Assembly (NCBI RefSeq): GCF_003589595.1
Contig: NW_020654080.1
Span: forward strand, 425,432-489,431
Length of the DNA: 64,000 nt
Reading direction: 5' to 3'
Source: Hyposmocoma kahamanoa
Taxonomy: Eukaryota > Arthropoda > Insecta > Lepidoptera > Cosmopterigidae
Under the pieces are notes generated by a model. The model searched no databases, was not told where the DNA came from, and saw only the letters and a list, made by a program, of their open reading frames with translations. Positions within the stretch are counted from its first letter, which is position 1, and each line of letters begins with the position of its first letter. Shown in pieces: positions 46,221 to 56,796 of the stretch. A program made the position numbers and the translations under genes.

Positions 46221-47590
46221 ATGGTTCCATTCACAAATTTGTTGATCTTTCAAATCGGGTTTTCTAATGTCATAATTTTTGAATTACGACAGTATTTGAT
46301 TTCATGTGCGAATTACATGACCAAAGCCACGTACGTTGTTTCAAACAATTTTGTCGTTTCCCGAAAATAATTTTGCGAATTTCGTCACTTTATTGTTGAT
46401 GGTGCGATTTGTAACCTTACGAGGTTCGGCGCGCGATATAAAATTATGACGATGCGAGCTCTCCCATCGTTACCCCACTTTTTTATCACCCTTTTCTCTG
46501 GTTCCCGGCCACTTAAAATACAAATTTCTTTTAAAACTTTGTATCGTTCTCTAATTCTGTTTCTTCGTCATTCTTACCTTGCTTCGTTACGTCGTTACTC
46601 CCATCAAAACTCTCGGAGAGAAAAAACATGTTCTCCAATCATGTAAACCTAACTTCTCATAATGCAGCAATACTACTAATACAGGCCTTTTGGGTAAGTG
46701 TCTAATTCATATTCATCCTTTTCTTTACCTTTTCCCTACTTTGTTATTTAAACCTTCTACAATAAAATTCATGTCGACAGAGCGTTACTTTCATTATTAG
46801 CTACTCTACGCAAAACCCATCGTCACAAAATTACGTAAGTCATCGATAATCCACAATGATTTTTACGTATTTGTATTCGCCCATTGGCTTACCCTTTTAC
46901 ATCCCCGATATGTCAAGAATTCCGTTCACAAATTAACGCCCCGGGCTAAGAATCCGGAACCGCTAATCCTTTTTATCGATGCATCGCCCGCAGCAGTAAT
47001 CAGTCGGGTTGATTGATTGCGGCTTCTTACGTCTTTGTCTCGGGATTACCGAGAACGCGCTGCTTAATAATACCCACGCTACTGGCGCGAACAATTTTGG
47101 CAACGCTGTATTTAGAATCTTTTGGTATAATTTGTACACAAAAGTTATTCAAAAAACACTTAGTCACTAATATTAAATATAGAAAAAAAGACGTACAATT
47201 GTTGACATAGCAGTGAAAGGGCGCTGACTACGTACATGCCAAAGTTCCACAAAGCATTTGTTCGTATGTAACCAAATCTAATCTATTAGATATGCAAATG
47301 TTAATATAAGTAGACAGAGAGATAAATTCTTTATTCACTTCCATGACACTTCGTTTATCGGAAAGTCCCTTTACTCAGTAACAAAGTACATTGAAAGAAC
47401 TTATATAGACAAATTAATTATTATATTTATTAATTAATTTGACATTCATCATATTATTATACTTTAACTTACATGTATTAGTTATTAAGAATCCGTATTG
47501 ACATTTCCTGTACACAGTACCTACACGTGATATTGTTAGTTTAATTCAATTATTTATTAGTTTCTTTAATTATCTTGAATTATATATGTA
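46221..47590. other. Unannotated
   Basis: No gene. The segment 46327-46405 (ccacgtacgttgtttcaaac, cgtcactttattgttgatgg) is similar to 58390-58475, so both may belong to an unrecognised old repeat. Confidence 0.4.
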
Positions 47591-47731
47591 CACTTATAAT
47601 TGTGTACTATGATTTGCTATTATATAATTATTTGTAAACTGACGCTCACTTCTCGAAGAGTAGTGTAAAATTACATGTACATTTTACATAAAATTTGTAA
47701 TGTTGGGGGAAATAAACTAAACTAAACTAAG
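47591..47731 (+). mobile_element. Probable LINE 3' end with (taaac)n tail
   Basis: Non-coding sequence ends in gttgggggaaataaactaaa and further ctaaa units (47714-47731), which is the way many insect LINEs terminate. The lack of protein sequence keeps this tentative. Confidence 0.35.
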
Positions 47732-47900
47732 AAATATAACAGACAACTTAAATAGAACAGAATTTGAAGGCGTATATAATTAGGACCTTGTGGGACAGTT
47801 CAATTCATCTCAAAACAGTGACGGTTTCAAAATACTTACTCGTTGATATCACAGCCAATACAAATTGGCTTATGGTGTATGTTTTTTTATGGTGCCTGTG

Positions 47901-48090
47901 TTTTTTTTATAACTTCAAGTGACGGGACGAACAAGTCGTACACCTGATGGTAAGCTACACGTCTGTCCATACTAGTTACAGTGCCACTCAGAGCTTTAAA
48001 TCGCAAAGATCTGAGAGGCACTGCCGCTACCCCCGTCATCCTGAGACATAAGTTGACAAGGCCCGGTGGACGGACTCTTTCACAAGGAGC
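47901..48090 (-). repeat. Family A repeat, copy 9 (3' two-thirds)
   Basis: ttttttttataacttcaagt, gacgggacgaacaagtcgta, gatggtaagctacacgtctg, gagctttaaatcgcaaagat, then a deletion before cggtggacggactctttcac. Confidence 0.85.
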
Positions 48091-49206
48091 ACTACAAAGT
48101 GTGTGCGCATTTACGTGTGTTTATGCGTGTATATCAAATGTGAATGTATGTACTTACGCTAAACGTGTGTGATAAATAACTAAACGTCAGTAATTCAGTG
48201 TAGCCGTAAAATGCGACTAGGGTAATAAAACAAAGCTAAAGGAGTCACTGAAAAAAATACAATAACAAAATCTCAATAGTACATTGTACGGTGGACGTGG
48301 TGATATGAATTTTAACGAACTGCGAAGTTATTTTGCTATCTCCCCCAGTTACCTTTTAGTACGTCTTCTACGTGTTGTTATAAATTACGTCGCACCCCAG
48401 AGACGTCATCTGTTGGTGTTAATTTATTATCATCACGTCATACAACACCCGACGCGGTCACGCGACTCCTCGTAAAATCCATTGTTCACAGTTTTATGGC
48501 TCGGGCGTTTCATGACGTCGTAAGGGTTCTGCAATTTTATGCTTGTAAAAATTAATAATACGGTGTAATAAAAAAGCATTAGACAACACCGATTTGCTAT
48601 ATTAATACTGACACCATTAGCTGAAAGGGCGCTTCTTGACAAAAACTCAAAACCAAGAAAATAATGTTTAAGGAAACAAAATTTAAAAAAACATCTACTT
48701 TTACAGTAACTTCTTAATTAATAAAAAAAAACAAAAGTAGTAACAGATCGGCCCTTTTGTACTGGTCACGGCAATATACACCACATTTTTTTTTAATGTC
48801 ACATGCCCCCTTTCTGCTACGGTAGAATACGGCATTGTAAAACTGTGGTGTCGGAATGCTTATTGAAGTTTACTAAATACAAATCCACATAGAGATGCCG
48901 CAGCATGTATACCGGATTGAACAGGATTTATTCAACAAACTGGCAGGCTGCGTCGTAAAAGGTTAAATCTTAAAGGAGGACTAAGTTACAAACCTCATCG
49001 CGCATTGTTACAATCAGATGCCAGATAACCACAACAATTGCCTGATCTCAAACTATGGAATTCCCTGTGCAGTGCTATGAGTGCCAGACCAACGAAATTC
49101 ATTTCGGGGTACTACCCAGAACGCCCAGAACCTATTGTTAGATTACATAAACATGAATCATAAATTTAAGCACCTTTTTAGTTGCAATAGCGCTCATTGT
49201 GAAAGA
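48091..49206. other. Unannotated
   Basis: No repeat or coding motif recognised. Confidence 0.45.
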
Positions 49207-49429
49207 TTTCGTCCAGAGAAGTACTGCCACCTTACCTATTTGTGCCACCAAGTAGTAATGTTAGCATCACTGCGTTCCGGTTTTGAAGGGTTAAGGGTGC
49301 TGGTGAAATTACAGGCACATGGGACTTGTCAACTTATGTCTCAGGGTGACGGGCGCAGTGGCAGTTATTGGCAGGCGTGTAGCTTACCATCACGCCTTGC
49401 TCGTCCCGTCACTCGATATTACAAAAAAA
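49207..49429 (+). repeat. Family A repeat, copy 10 (internally deleted)
   Basis: ttcgtccagagaagtactgc, ttccggttttgaagggttaa, cacatgggacttgtcaactt, gacgggcgcagtggcag, then directly ggcaggcgtgtagcttacca. The middle segment (cagatctttgcgatttaaag in other copies) is missing. Confidence 0.85.
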
Positions 49430-49574
49430 GGCTCGTAACTAAATTATATACTATGTTTTTGAGTCCTTTTTAAATAAAGGCAGTAAATGAAATACTACGC
49501 TAAGGCAAAAATGTCGTTAAAAAGCAAAATGAAAATCTGCAACAAGCACTTTGAGAATATCGTAAGTTTCGCAG

Positions 49575-49660
49575 GTTACTTCCGTGTTAGTTGGCATAGC
49601 GTCTGACACGGTTTGCTAGAACACGCTTGTTCGCATCCAGCCGGTTCGAGATTAAAGTCT
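49575..49660 (+). repeat. tRNA-like core of family D (solo)
   Basis: tccgtgttagttggcatagc, gtctgacacggtttgctaga, gttcgcatccagccggttcg. It aligns by eye with the tRNA-like core of family D at 31.7 and 63.5 kb, but lacks the inverted-repeat arms. Confidence 0.55.
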
Positions 49661-49857
49661 AATAACATTCATAAATAAAATAAGCTGTTAATTGCTATTA
49701 CGTAAGAGAACTGTCCCAGAGCTTAGTTCTTTAATGGCGGCAATTGGAAAAGTGCAGAGTTGTTTTCGGTAAGAATACATATATTATTTTAGTGTGTGTC
49801 TGCAGTTTTGTTTAGTCAGAATATCACACAATTTATTAAAGTTCGTCTCTTAAATTG

Positions 49858-49925
49858 ATTTTACCGAGAATCGAACTCGGGACTTTCTTATCCAGCGTCC
49901 ACAGTGAACACCGTTGAGCCACCGA
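49858..49925 (-). repeat. tRNA-like SINE head
   Basis: Minus strand: ggtggctcaacggtgttcac (A-box region) and cccgagttcgattctcgg (B box with a matched stem). The acceptor stem does not pair, so it is a SINE head and not a tRNA gene. Related to 7160-7265. Confidence 0.5.
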
Positions 49926-50493
49926 AAAAATTAAAATTACAATAATCACTGTAAAAAGAAGTAATAGAATGGGACCTGCTTGATTTCCAGCGAAATACCT
50001 GTGCTAGTATAATTTTGAATCAAGTGCAGTTTGTTTTCCTAATTATCACCTGAGATTGATTATGAAGGTATGGTAAAGGCTCATAGAATTGTAGTCAACC
50101 CTGCTGAGCAAGACCCTCTTTCGAGACCTGTGCTCAGCGGTGGGAAGCGCACGAGCAGTTGCAGTCGACTCTGAAAAGTGCAACTATGTCAGTTGTACAA
50201 TAACATAGTCGAATAGTTGAATTGCATTGTAAGGGGAAGTTTTTACAACCCTGTGGGGAGCCGGGTGTTAACCACGACCAAACTGTAGTTGTAAAAATAA
50301 TTTGCTAATAATTGAAGCAATAAAAAGAGTTTATTGTTGACTCGTAAATAGTATTGCAGTGGTTAAAGTGTTGTGTTTATGACAGGGAATGGTTTATGGC
50401 GGGTAGGGGTGAATTAACTGTAAATTGATGGAGAGGTGTAAACACCATGGTTAATGTAATATATTTCTATTAGCGTATGTGTACTTTATAGGG
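49926..50493. other. Unannotated
   Basis: At 50095-50155, cctgctgagcaagaccctct and gtgctcagcggtgggaagcg resemble an RTE-associated lepidopteran repeat; too short to call. No gene. Confidence 0.4.
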
Positions 50494-51273
50494 CAGCGGT
50501 TCTCAAAAGGTATTCCGAGAAACCTTGGGACTCTGTAGTAGGGTTAGAGGGGTTCCGCAAGTTAGGGTGTATTGTCGTAGAAAGCAAGCAACCAACGCCG
50601 GTGCTTATGGGTGGGTATATTATATTAATTTGAATTCCAAATTATAGTCTTCCCTTTCAAGTCACACATGCAAACAATTAGGTATAAATGAATACTAGTA
50701 GTTCAGCGGGAAAGCGGTTGCTTTGTAATTGTGAGGTTGACGGTTCAACTTCTAACTTACGTCATTTGCGAATGTTGAATAGCAATATTTCTCGGAAAAA
50801 AGGACCGCTACTCTTGGAACATTTGAAATCCTCAACCCGCATCAGGCCTGCGTGAAAAATTATGTCCATAATGGCCAATAAACAAAATTGGCTTGTATGT
50901 TCTTCTTAGCGTACCACCTCTTACCGTAGGTCAGCTGCCTTTATAGCATAGAGGAAGAGTTTTGTGGTACTCATGTTGACATGTTGAACCACTCTGCAAA
51001 ATTTTGGAGCCTTGTGGTTTTTCTACGACTACATTTTTTGCGGCTTTCAATGTTTCCTTGCAGAATGAGTACTTTATATGTTCATAATTGCCAATTAACA
51101 TAATTCTATTGCGGTTCTGCCATTATACTGGCTTGCCACGGCCCGTGGTTGCCGACGCGCTGTAGGACGAGTGCCATCCGTGCCGGCGCGGACTCACATT
51201 GTATGGGCCTGTGGCGTGGCTCAAGATACGAGTATCGTATCGTTCCATACCCCAAAAATATTGGGAACCACTG
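50494..51273. mobile_element. Possible hAT-like non-autonomous element
   Basis: The left end cagcggttctcaaaa (50494) and the right end ttgggaaccactg (51261-51273; reverse complement cagtggttcccaa) form an imperfect inverted repeat of the hAT type (cag-ggttctcaa). The interior shows no transposase. The flanking eight bases do not form a convincing duplication (ttatagg/ttactga-like). Inside, 50695-50760 carries a tRNA-like agtagttcagcgggaaagcg with a weak B box. Confidence 0.3.
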
Positions 51274-51724
51274 TTACTGACAAGCATGTTCCACCCTCGA
51301 CCACATTATCCTTTACCGTTAGATGAGATTGTGGTTAAAATGCTTGTGAGACGAAAAGGTAGAGGGTCCGGGCCGAGGCTTTCTTTAATAGAATAGCCTG
51401 TACAATACGTTCACAACAAGTGACATGATTGGCTAAACTAAATCACATGAATGTAACGTTTGTCAGTCTGTGTCCGCCAGTTAGTAGGTCAGCTGGCTTG
51501 CTTAAAAATATATCGTATTAAGTTCGAGTTTCTTCACTGCTAGGTTTTATTAAATATAAAAAAAAGAGACACTCGCCACCATCTTACCTGGATGCTGATA
51601 AGCAATAACTTGTCACTCAATATGATCCTAGTTTTGCAAAAAGGCACCCTAAGATATTTTTTTTTATGGTTTATTTCTGAAATTTTCTTATAAAATGAAA
51701 ACTCTTGCTGATGTGCTTGTTATT
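51274..51724. other. Unannotated
   Basis: Nothing recognised beyond AT-rich sequence. Confidence 0.45.
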
Positions 51725-52060
51725 GTAATTCCTGAGGTGACTATCTTATCAGCATCCACTTGATATTAAGCGATGAAGTGACCAACAGTGGTACGCGCTT
51801 ATCTAAAAACCCGTCCCTGAATAGTCCTTTATTGCATTTTCTGGGAAACACAGATGCTGGTAGTACAATCCACTTATTTGCCATAAGTATTAGGAGGAAG
51901 GAAGCAAAGCGCTTTTAGTATATCAACGACATAAGGATGGAGTGTTCCGGAGTTTCTAGTCGACCGAAAGAGAAACGGTTAAGTTGAAAATAAATTGAAA
52001 AGTTCCTGCACACACTCTCACGAAATGTATTCGCGGAATCCATCAAACAGGCCATTGTTC
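51725..52060 (-). mobile_element. LINE 3' end fragment (family of the 9.1 kb LINE)
   Basis: Plus-strand motifs match 9100-9430 in order: cttgatattaagcgatgaag, gtacgcgcttatctaaaaac, gaggaaggaagcaaagcgct, catcaacgacataaggatgg-like, tctagtcgaccgaaagagaa and aaattgaaaagttcctgcac. The coding part is broken by stops. Confidence 0.75.
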
Positions 52061-52304
52061 TGCCTAACCAAATAAGGCATCACGTCAAAAAAAAACCTTA
52101 AGACATTGTAATATTTAATACTATAAAGGTGTCGTTTCGTAGGTTTCCGTGACTTACCGAACTTACTTAAACTCCATTTTCCAGTTTTGATTGCTTTATT
52201 CGAGACATTTCGAAAATCATTCCGTTTATAGTAAAATCAAATTATGCCATCTAGTGTCTTTTGAGTGAACTACATTGTGCAGTGCACTGCATTAATTAGA
52301 TTTG

Positions 52305-52547
52305 TTATAATCTCAATACAGAATACTAAAAAAACAGACCTCAAAAGTCATTCATCCCCTAGTTTGCCACCCTTAGAGGTGGAATATTTTCTTTAAATTT
52401 AAATGGGCCCGCTTCTGGGGTACCCTCTTTCCAACAAAAAAGAATCATAAAAATCGGTTCACAAATGTCGAAGTTATCGCGTAACATACGTACAAAAAAA
52501 CACACAGTCGAAATGAGAACCTCCTCCTTTTTTTAGCGTCGGTTAAC
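52305..52547 (-). repeat. Family C repeat, copy 4
   Basis: ataatctcaatacagaatac, aacagacctcaaaagtcatt, cttagaggtggaatattttc, ggggtaccctctttccaac, gcgtaacatacgtacaaaaa and aacctcctcctttttttagc. Internally deleted relative to copy 2. Confidence 0.85.
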
Positions 52548-53258
52548 AATACGGTAACCTTTTACATTTTTAACTTCGATTGTTGTTTTTTTGCAATTAA
52601 TAAACACAAATAGACGTGGAAAGGGTTTTCTAAAGGAATTTAACTCTTTGAACGCTGGTATATAACTAAATCCTTAGCGATATTAAATGCGAGGATAAGC
52701 AAGGCGACTTTTATGACAATGGCAGTATGGGCTTCCACTGCTGGACATGTGCCATGCGAAAATGAAGGAATATTACTTTGTAGTTTTTCGAGGATTAAAT
52801 ATTTTTAATGCATAAAGAGTATATGTGAAAAGTTTAAAAATATCAGAGCTAAGCAAAGTATTTCGTGACAACGGCATGTCACATCTCTATTTAATCCCAA
52901 CTAGAGTGCAGTAAAGCCAAATGCAAACAGACTAAATGCATCCGTCGTTCATAAACTATGGATATCCCGTAATCCCGCAGTTGCACGTTCCCGGGTTGAA
53001 TCAAGCAGCTGCGCGGGGTTCCAGGGTTGGTCTTTGCACTAGTTACGAAAGAGTGATGAGTGCCAAAAGTGTTTTTGAAATTTGTGTGCTATTTAACAGC
53101 AGGGTTCGAAGTTACAATTACCATTGACAATTATCACGATAATTATATTCAGTTTGTTATTATTATTGATACAAAGATCGAAAAACATAAAGAAATATTC
53201 TTTCTATCTAATTAGAATTGAATCTGTGTCTGGGACAACCGGGCAAATCTTACAAAAG
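52548..53258. other. Unannotated
   Basis: Nothing recognised; a fragment near 52725-52755 (gggcttccactgctggacat) resembles a common lepidopteran LINE-associated string. Confidence 0.4.
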
Positions 53259-53269
53259 ATCGTGATTAT

Positions 53270-53505
53270 AAATAGGAAATGAAACTATTTTTCCGGATTT
53301 AAATCGCGTATATTTGTTTTTTCAAACAAACCGACGTTTCGGGCCCTTGACAGGTCCCATGGTCACGGTTGACTGAGGTGGTACAGTCTTCAACCAGTTA
53401 TGTCTAATATTAATGCAAACCACCCTATTTTTTCCACCCGATTTAAATCCGGAAAAATAGTTTCATTTCCTATGTGTAACAATCGCGAAAACCTAGGAAC
53501 TTGAT
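53270..53505 (-). mobile_element. Penelope-like terminal unit, copy 4, complete with target duplication
   Basis: A 236 bp unit flanked by an 11 bp direct repeat (atcgtgattat at 53259-53269 and 53506-53516). Reverse part: aggaaatgaaactatttttc, gacgtttcgggcccttgaca, tgactgaggtggtacagtct. From about 53441 a forward part runs gatttaaatccggaaaaata, catttcctatgtgtaacaat to aacctaggaacttgat. The two outer arms are inverted copies of the same terminus. No coding capacity; it must have been mobilised in trans. Confidence 0.85.
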
Positions 53506-53560
53506 ATCGTGATTATCAATAAATAAATATTGCAACATTAACAAACAGGAGGAAATAAAA

Positions 53561-54165
53561 ACAGGAGAAGGTTGTTAATTCGACTGTATACTTTTTTGTG
53601 TATAATTCCGGCATTTGTGAACTTGACTTTGATGATTCTTTGTTTGATTTTTTTTTTATTGGAAAGAACGTACCACAGTATTGGTCTCGTTTAAATTTGA
53701 AGAAAATATTCCACTAGGGAATGAATCCGGTTTCGCGCACTTTCCGGTAACCGATTTTAGTAAAACTTGGCAAATAGATGTAATAAAATTTTTATTGAAT
53801 TGATAGTCAATTATTTTTGTGTGAAATTACTCCACTACTTTGTTATAATTATTAATACAAGGATCGAACACTCAGAAAAAACCCTTCGATTCCTTCGGCT
53901 AAAAAGTCGTTGAAAAACCAATCTTTGTAAGATACGACGCCAGCACATAGAAAAATTCGTGAGGTCCGCTGGTTCGTTTCGTGGCTTAGTTGGTATAGCG
54001 TCTGGCCGAATCGAATGAATTTATTCTGAGTGTTCGATTTTGTATTAATAATTATAACACATAGATGTAATTCGTCACCCAGTTACCTTTACAGCTACCA
54101 GCCCTGGCTAGAGATATAATTCCAATAAAAAATCCGATAAGCAAACTTTGAGGTCGGCTTTCTTT
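53561..54165 (+). repeat. Family C repeat, copy 5, interrupted by family D
   Basis: The left part has gagaaggttgttaattcgac, aattccggcatttgtgaact, ccggtttcgcgcactttccg and ttggcaaatagatgtaat. The right part ends with caaactttgaggtcggcttt. Family D (53785-54060) lies between two copies of atagatgtaat. A further short family D string (cacccagttacctttacagc, 54076-54120) sits right of the duplication and complicates the history. Confidence 0.8.
53785..54060 (+). mobile_element. Family D retroposon, copy 2, inside family C
   Basis: A 276 bp insertion flanked by perfect 11 bp duplications (atagatgtaat, 53774-53784 and 54061-54071). Order on plus: the AT-rich outer segment (53785-53846, same strand as in copy 1), left inverted repeat attattaatacaaggatcg, core (gctaaaaagtcgttgaaaaa, ttcgtgaggtccgctggttc, tRNA-like cgtggcttagttggtatagc at about 53979), right inverted repeat ttattctgagtgttcgattt. 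The core is on plus, opposite to copy 1. The B box has been deleted, so this copy cannot be transcribed from its own internal promoter. Confidence 0.8.
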
Positions 54166-54189
54166 TAATAAAAAAATATAATTATATGT

Positions 54190-54330
54190 AAGTGTATTTG
54201 TGTATAAAGCCTGTACGTCGAAGAAGGTTCAAAACCTTTGGAAAAGTATGAATTTTCCAACCCGTATTGGTCCAGTGTGGGGCCTGATACTATGGCAGAC
54301 CGTACAATAGGAAATCAGCGTTGTAAATAA
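54190..54330 (-). repeat. Family F repeat fragment (reverse)
   Basis: cgtcgaagaaggttcaaaac, ccaacccgtattggtccagt and ggggcctgatactatggcag are the reverse complement of the family F order at 55.1 kb. Confidence 0.5.
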
Positions 54331-55086
54331 TGTTATGAGTATGAGAGCAGGTAAAGAAATATATCTTACTACTTTTATAAATTATTTCCCTCACTGAAGT
54401 GTACTAGTGCTGTAAGTAGCAGTAATCCCCTTGGATGTATCTCTTGCACGAATCTATGCACGGCTGCGGACTTTCCCACGACAGAATAAACAATATTGTT
54501 TTCTAACTACAATACGTAAGATTAAACAACTTTATTACTTGTGTTGTGTAGTTGTTCTTTACACTATTTCTATTTGCGGTGAGTTATTTAAACTTTTATT
54601 TGTTTTTAACGTGTTATTTTGCAGAGAAGGCGCGCATTGTTGAAACGTTTGTAGAGCGCAGGAAATTAAACAGAGCTGCTGAGCAGAGATTCTTTACACT
54701 GTGGTTGAAAACTGACACGTATCTCTACAATAGTATTTTATTTTCATTTGCTAATATTAAACTTTTAACAAATGTTTCCATCGAAATAAATTAGCAAATA
54801 ATGTACATTATAGAAATATGTATTCGCGTATACTTGTTGATTTTCGGCCTCTTGCCTCTTCAAGTCACTATTCGCCCAATAAAACCTCCCATTACATTCG
54901 TTGTAATGTCCTTTTAGGACACGAGCGAGGCACTTCGTGTACGGGCACAATCGTTACGTTTCCTCTAGATACAAACATAAGTGCTTATAACAGACGTTTA
55001 TCCCGTTACTTTTTTTTACGTTACAGTGTCCAAATTTTAAAAAGACAAATCCTTAGCTTTTTGTCCAATTTTAAACATTTGTGTAC
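54331..55086. other. Unannotated; short helix-turn-helix-like ORF piece
   Basis: Within 54552-54794 a frame reads FAEKARIVETFVERRKLNRA followed by AEQRFF, directly after an acceptor-like gtgttattttgcag (54611-54624). The string resembles the N-terminal HTH/DUF4817-type domains used by some transposases, but it is only about 30 residues. No continuation was found. Confidence 0.3.
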
Positions 55087-55270
55087 TTCGATTATGACGT
55101 TATGCATCATCATCATCGGTCCATTTATTCGTCCCACTGCTAGGCACGAGTCTCTTCTCGAGCGAGGGTTTAGGCCATAGTCCACGACGCTTGCTGGTCC
55201 AACACGGGTTGGGGACTTCACAAGTTTTCCGAGGGTCCTGAACCTTCTTCGACGTGTATGTTTCATTACG
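55087..55270 (+). repeat. Family F repeat, best copy, with (cat)n start
   Basis: catcatcatcatcggtccat, cgtcccactgctaggcacga, gtctcttctcgagcgagggt, caacacgggttggggacttc, acaagttttccgagggtcct and gaaccttcttcgacgtgt. The microsatellite plus cactgctaggcacg layout is typical of RTE-type LINE ends in Lepidoptera (inferred). Confidence 0.65.
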
Positions 55271-55794
55271 ACGTTTTCCTTTACTGAATCGTGGTAAATT
55301 TCAAATTACATTTCGCACGTAAATTCCTAAACTCAGAGATGCGAACCCACGGCCCACCCACGGCCGCGGCCTCTGCTTAAAAAGCGGTAGGTCGCGTTTA
55401 TTCGACACGAATTTCATCGTGCTTACGCCGCCCGGCTGCCGCGCGTCCCGGGGCTGCCTTGTCCTTGATCTACGCGGCGGCCGCGCGACTACCGCACGGT
55501 TGTATTATTCCGAGGAATTTGAATGTTCTTGCCTAATAAATAGAATTCAGATTCGGAATTAATTTACTTGAAAGCGTGGTAACTAGGCGGTCACCGCGCG
55601 GCGGCGAAGGCTTTCGCGTCGTGTAACTGGGCGCTAAGGCTACCACGGCTACTTATGGTGAGGTTATACAGTATTTATGTCATTTTGACATCTAGTTACA
55701 TTTTACAATTATTATCAAAATCAAATAATCATTTTTTCCATAGGTAATATAAATTATCCTTGAAAACGTTATTTTTTGAGCTACTGCTCGTTCA
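55271..55794. other. GC-rich, CpG-dense stretch, no gene seen
   Basis: 55345-55500 and 55585-55640 are dominated by ccggctgccgcgcgtcccgg and gcggcggccgcgcgac-type sequence. No reading frame with a known domain crosses it. Confidence 0.5.
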
Positions 55795-56200
55795 CTACGT
55801 TAACCTCCTTGAGAAGAACGAGCAAGAAACTCTAGTGATTGCTTTTATCAAATAAACTTAAATTATGTGGAATAACACTTTGAATCCTGTTTTTGTGGAA
55901 TCTAGACTTATGTCATTCATCACGTAGTCTTCAATTTTGTAATATGACTCGTCAATTAAAACACTTTTAATCTAAGTTTTAAACTTAGGAAATGGTAATC
56001 TTAACATTTGCTCCGGAATCTTATTGTAAAAGCGTATACAGTTCCCCATAAAAGAATCATTTATCTTTATTAAAAAAAAACCGTGGTATGTACCATGAGT
56101 TAGTTTTAAGGTTAATATTATGAATAACTACTTTCTTAATGAAATTATGTATATTTTTACGGGCATATAGAGTAAATGTACTGTGATACCAGTGTCTTTA
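55795..56200 (-). mobile_element. LINE C-terminus and 3' end (family of 11.4 kb)
   Basis: The minus strand encodes INDSFMGNCIRFYNKIPEQM, then LRLPFPKFK, a stop, and IKSVLIDESYYKIEDYVMND, the C-terminal block of a LINE polymerase. The 3' untranslated block with the reverse complement of gagaagaacgagcaagaaac (tagagtttcttgctcgttct) follows at about 55805-55840, matching 11405-11480. One in-frame stop makes it a pseudogene. Confidence 0.65.
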
Positions 56201-56590
56201 AACTTTTCTCTGAGAGAAACCCGACAACCTGAACGGTACGCAGAATGAATCGCTCGTTTTTGCAACACAAATATGGTTTATATTTGCTCTATATCATTAA
56301 AATTGACTCCAATAACTATCACCGTTGTTTATATTACTGCAGACTTATTAAATCCATGTACGCGCGAATTTTGAACGCTCCGCTTAACGCACCGCACCGT
56401 TCCCAATCTGTAGACTTAGAGATTCTACGAAAGGAAATTTATCTACGCACATATCACAAACCCTCTATGATGTGTTCAAAAACCGCAAATTACGACCAGC
56501 ATAAAGATTAACTGTTTTGTTAGAACAAATTTCTTATCTGTGAAAATGTTATTATTGCTTCATATTAACATTAACTTAAATTAAATTAAA
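56201..56590. other. Unannotated
   Basis: The 88-codon frame at 56245-56511 has no recognised motif. The string cttagagattctacgaaagg (56417-56436) has a near match at 61368-61387. Confidence 0.4.
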
Positions 56591-56796
56591 TGCCTCCGTT
56601 ACCATGCCGGACTGCCACGCAGAGGTCCCAGGTTCGATTCCCGGGCCGGGAGAAATATTTGTATGACCTACATTTATTTCTCTCATGAGTTTGGGTGTAA
56701 TTTGTGGTTGTCTATGTGTGTGTCCATGGCACCCGCGACACAGGGTTTCCCCTAGTGCGGAGCTAAGTTGAGTGTGTGCGTTATTATTATTATATT
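56591..56796 (+). repeat. SINE B, copy 6 (A box deleted)
   Basis: tgcctccgttaccatgccgg lacks the tggccgaacgg A-box core present in other copies. The B box aggttcgattcccgggcc and the body are intact, ending in (tta)n. Loss of the A box should abolish its own transcription. Confidence 0.9.
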
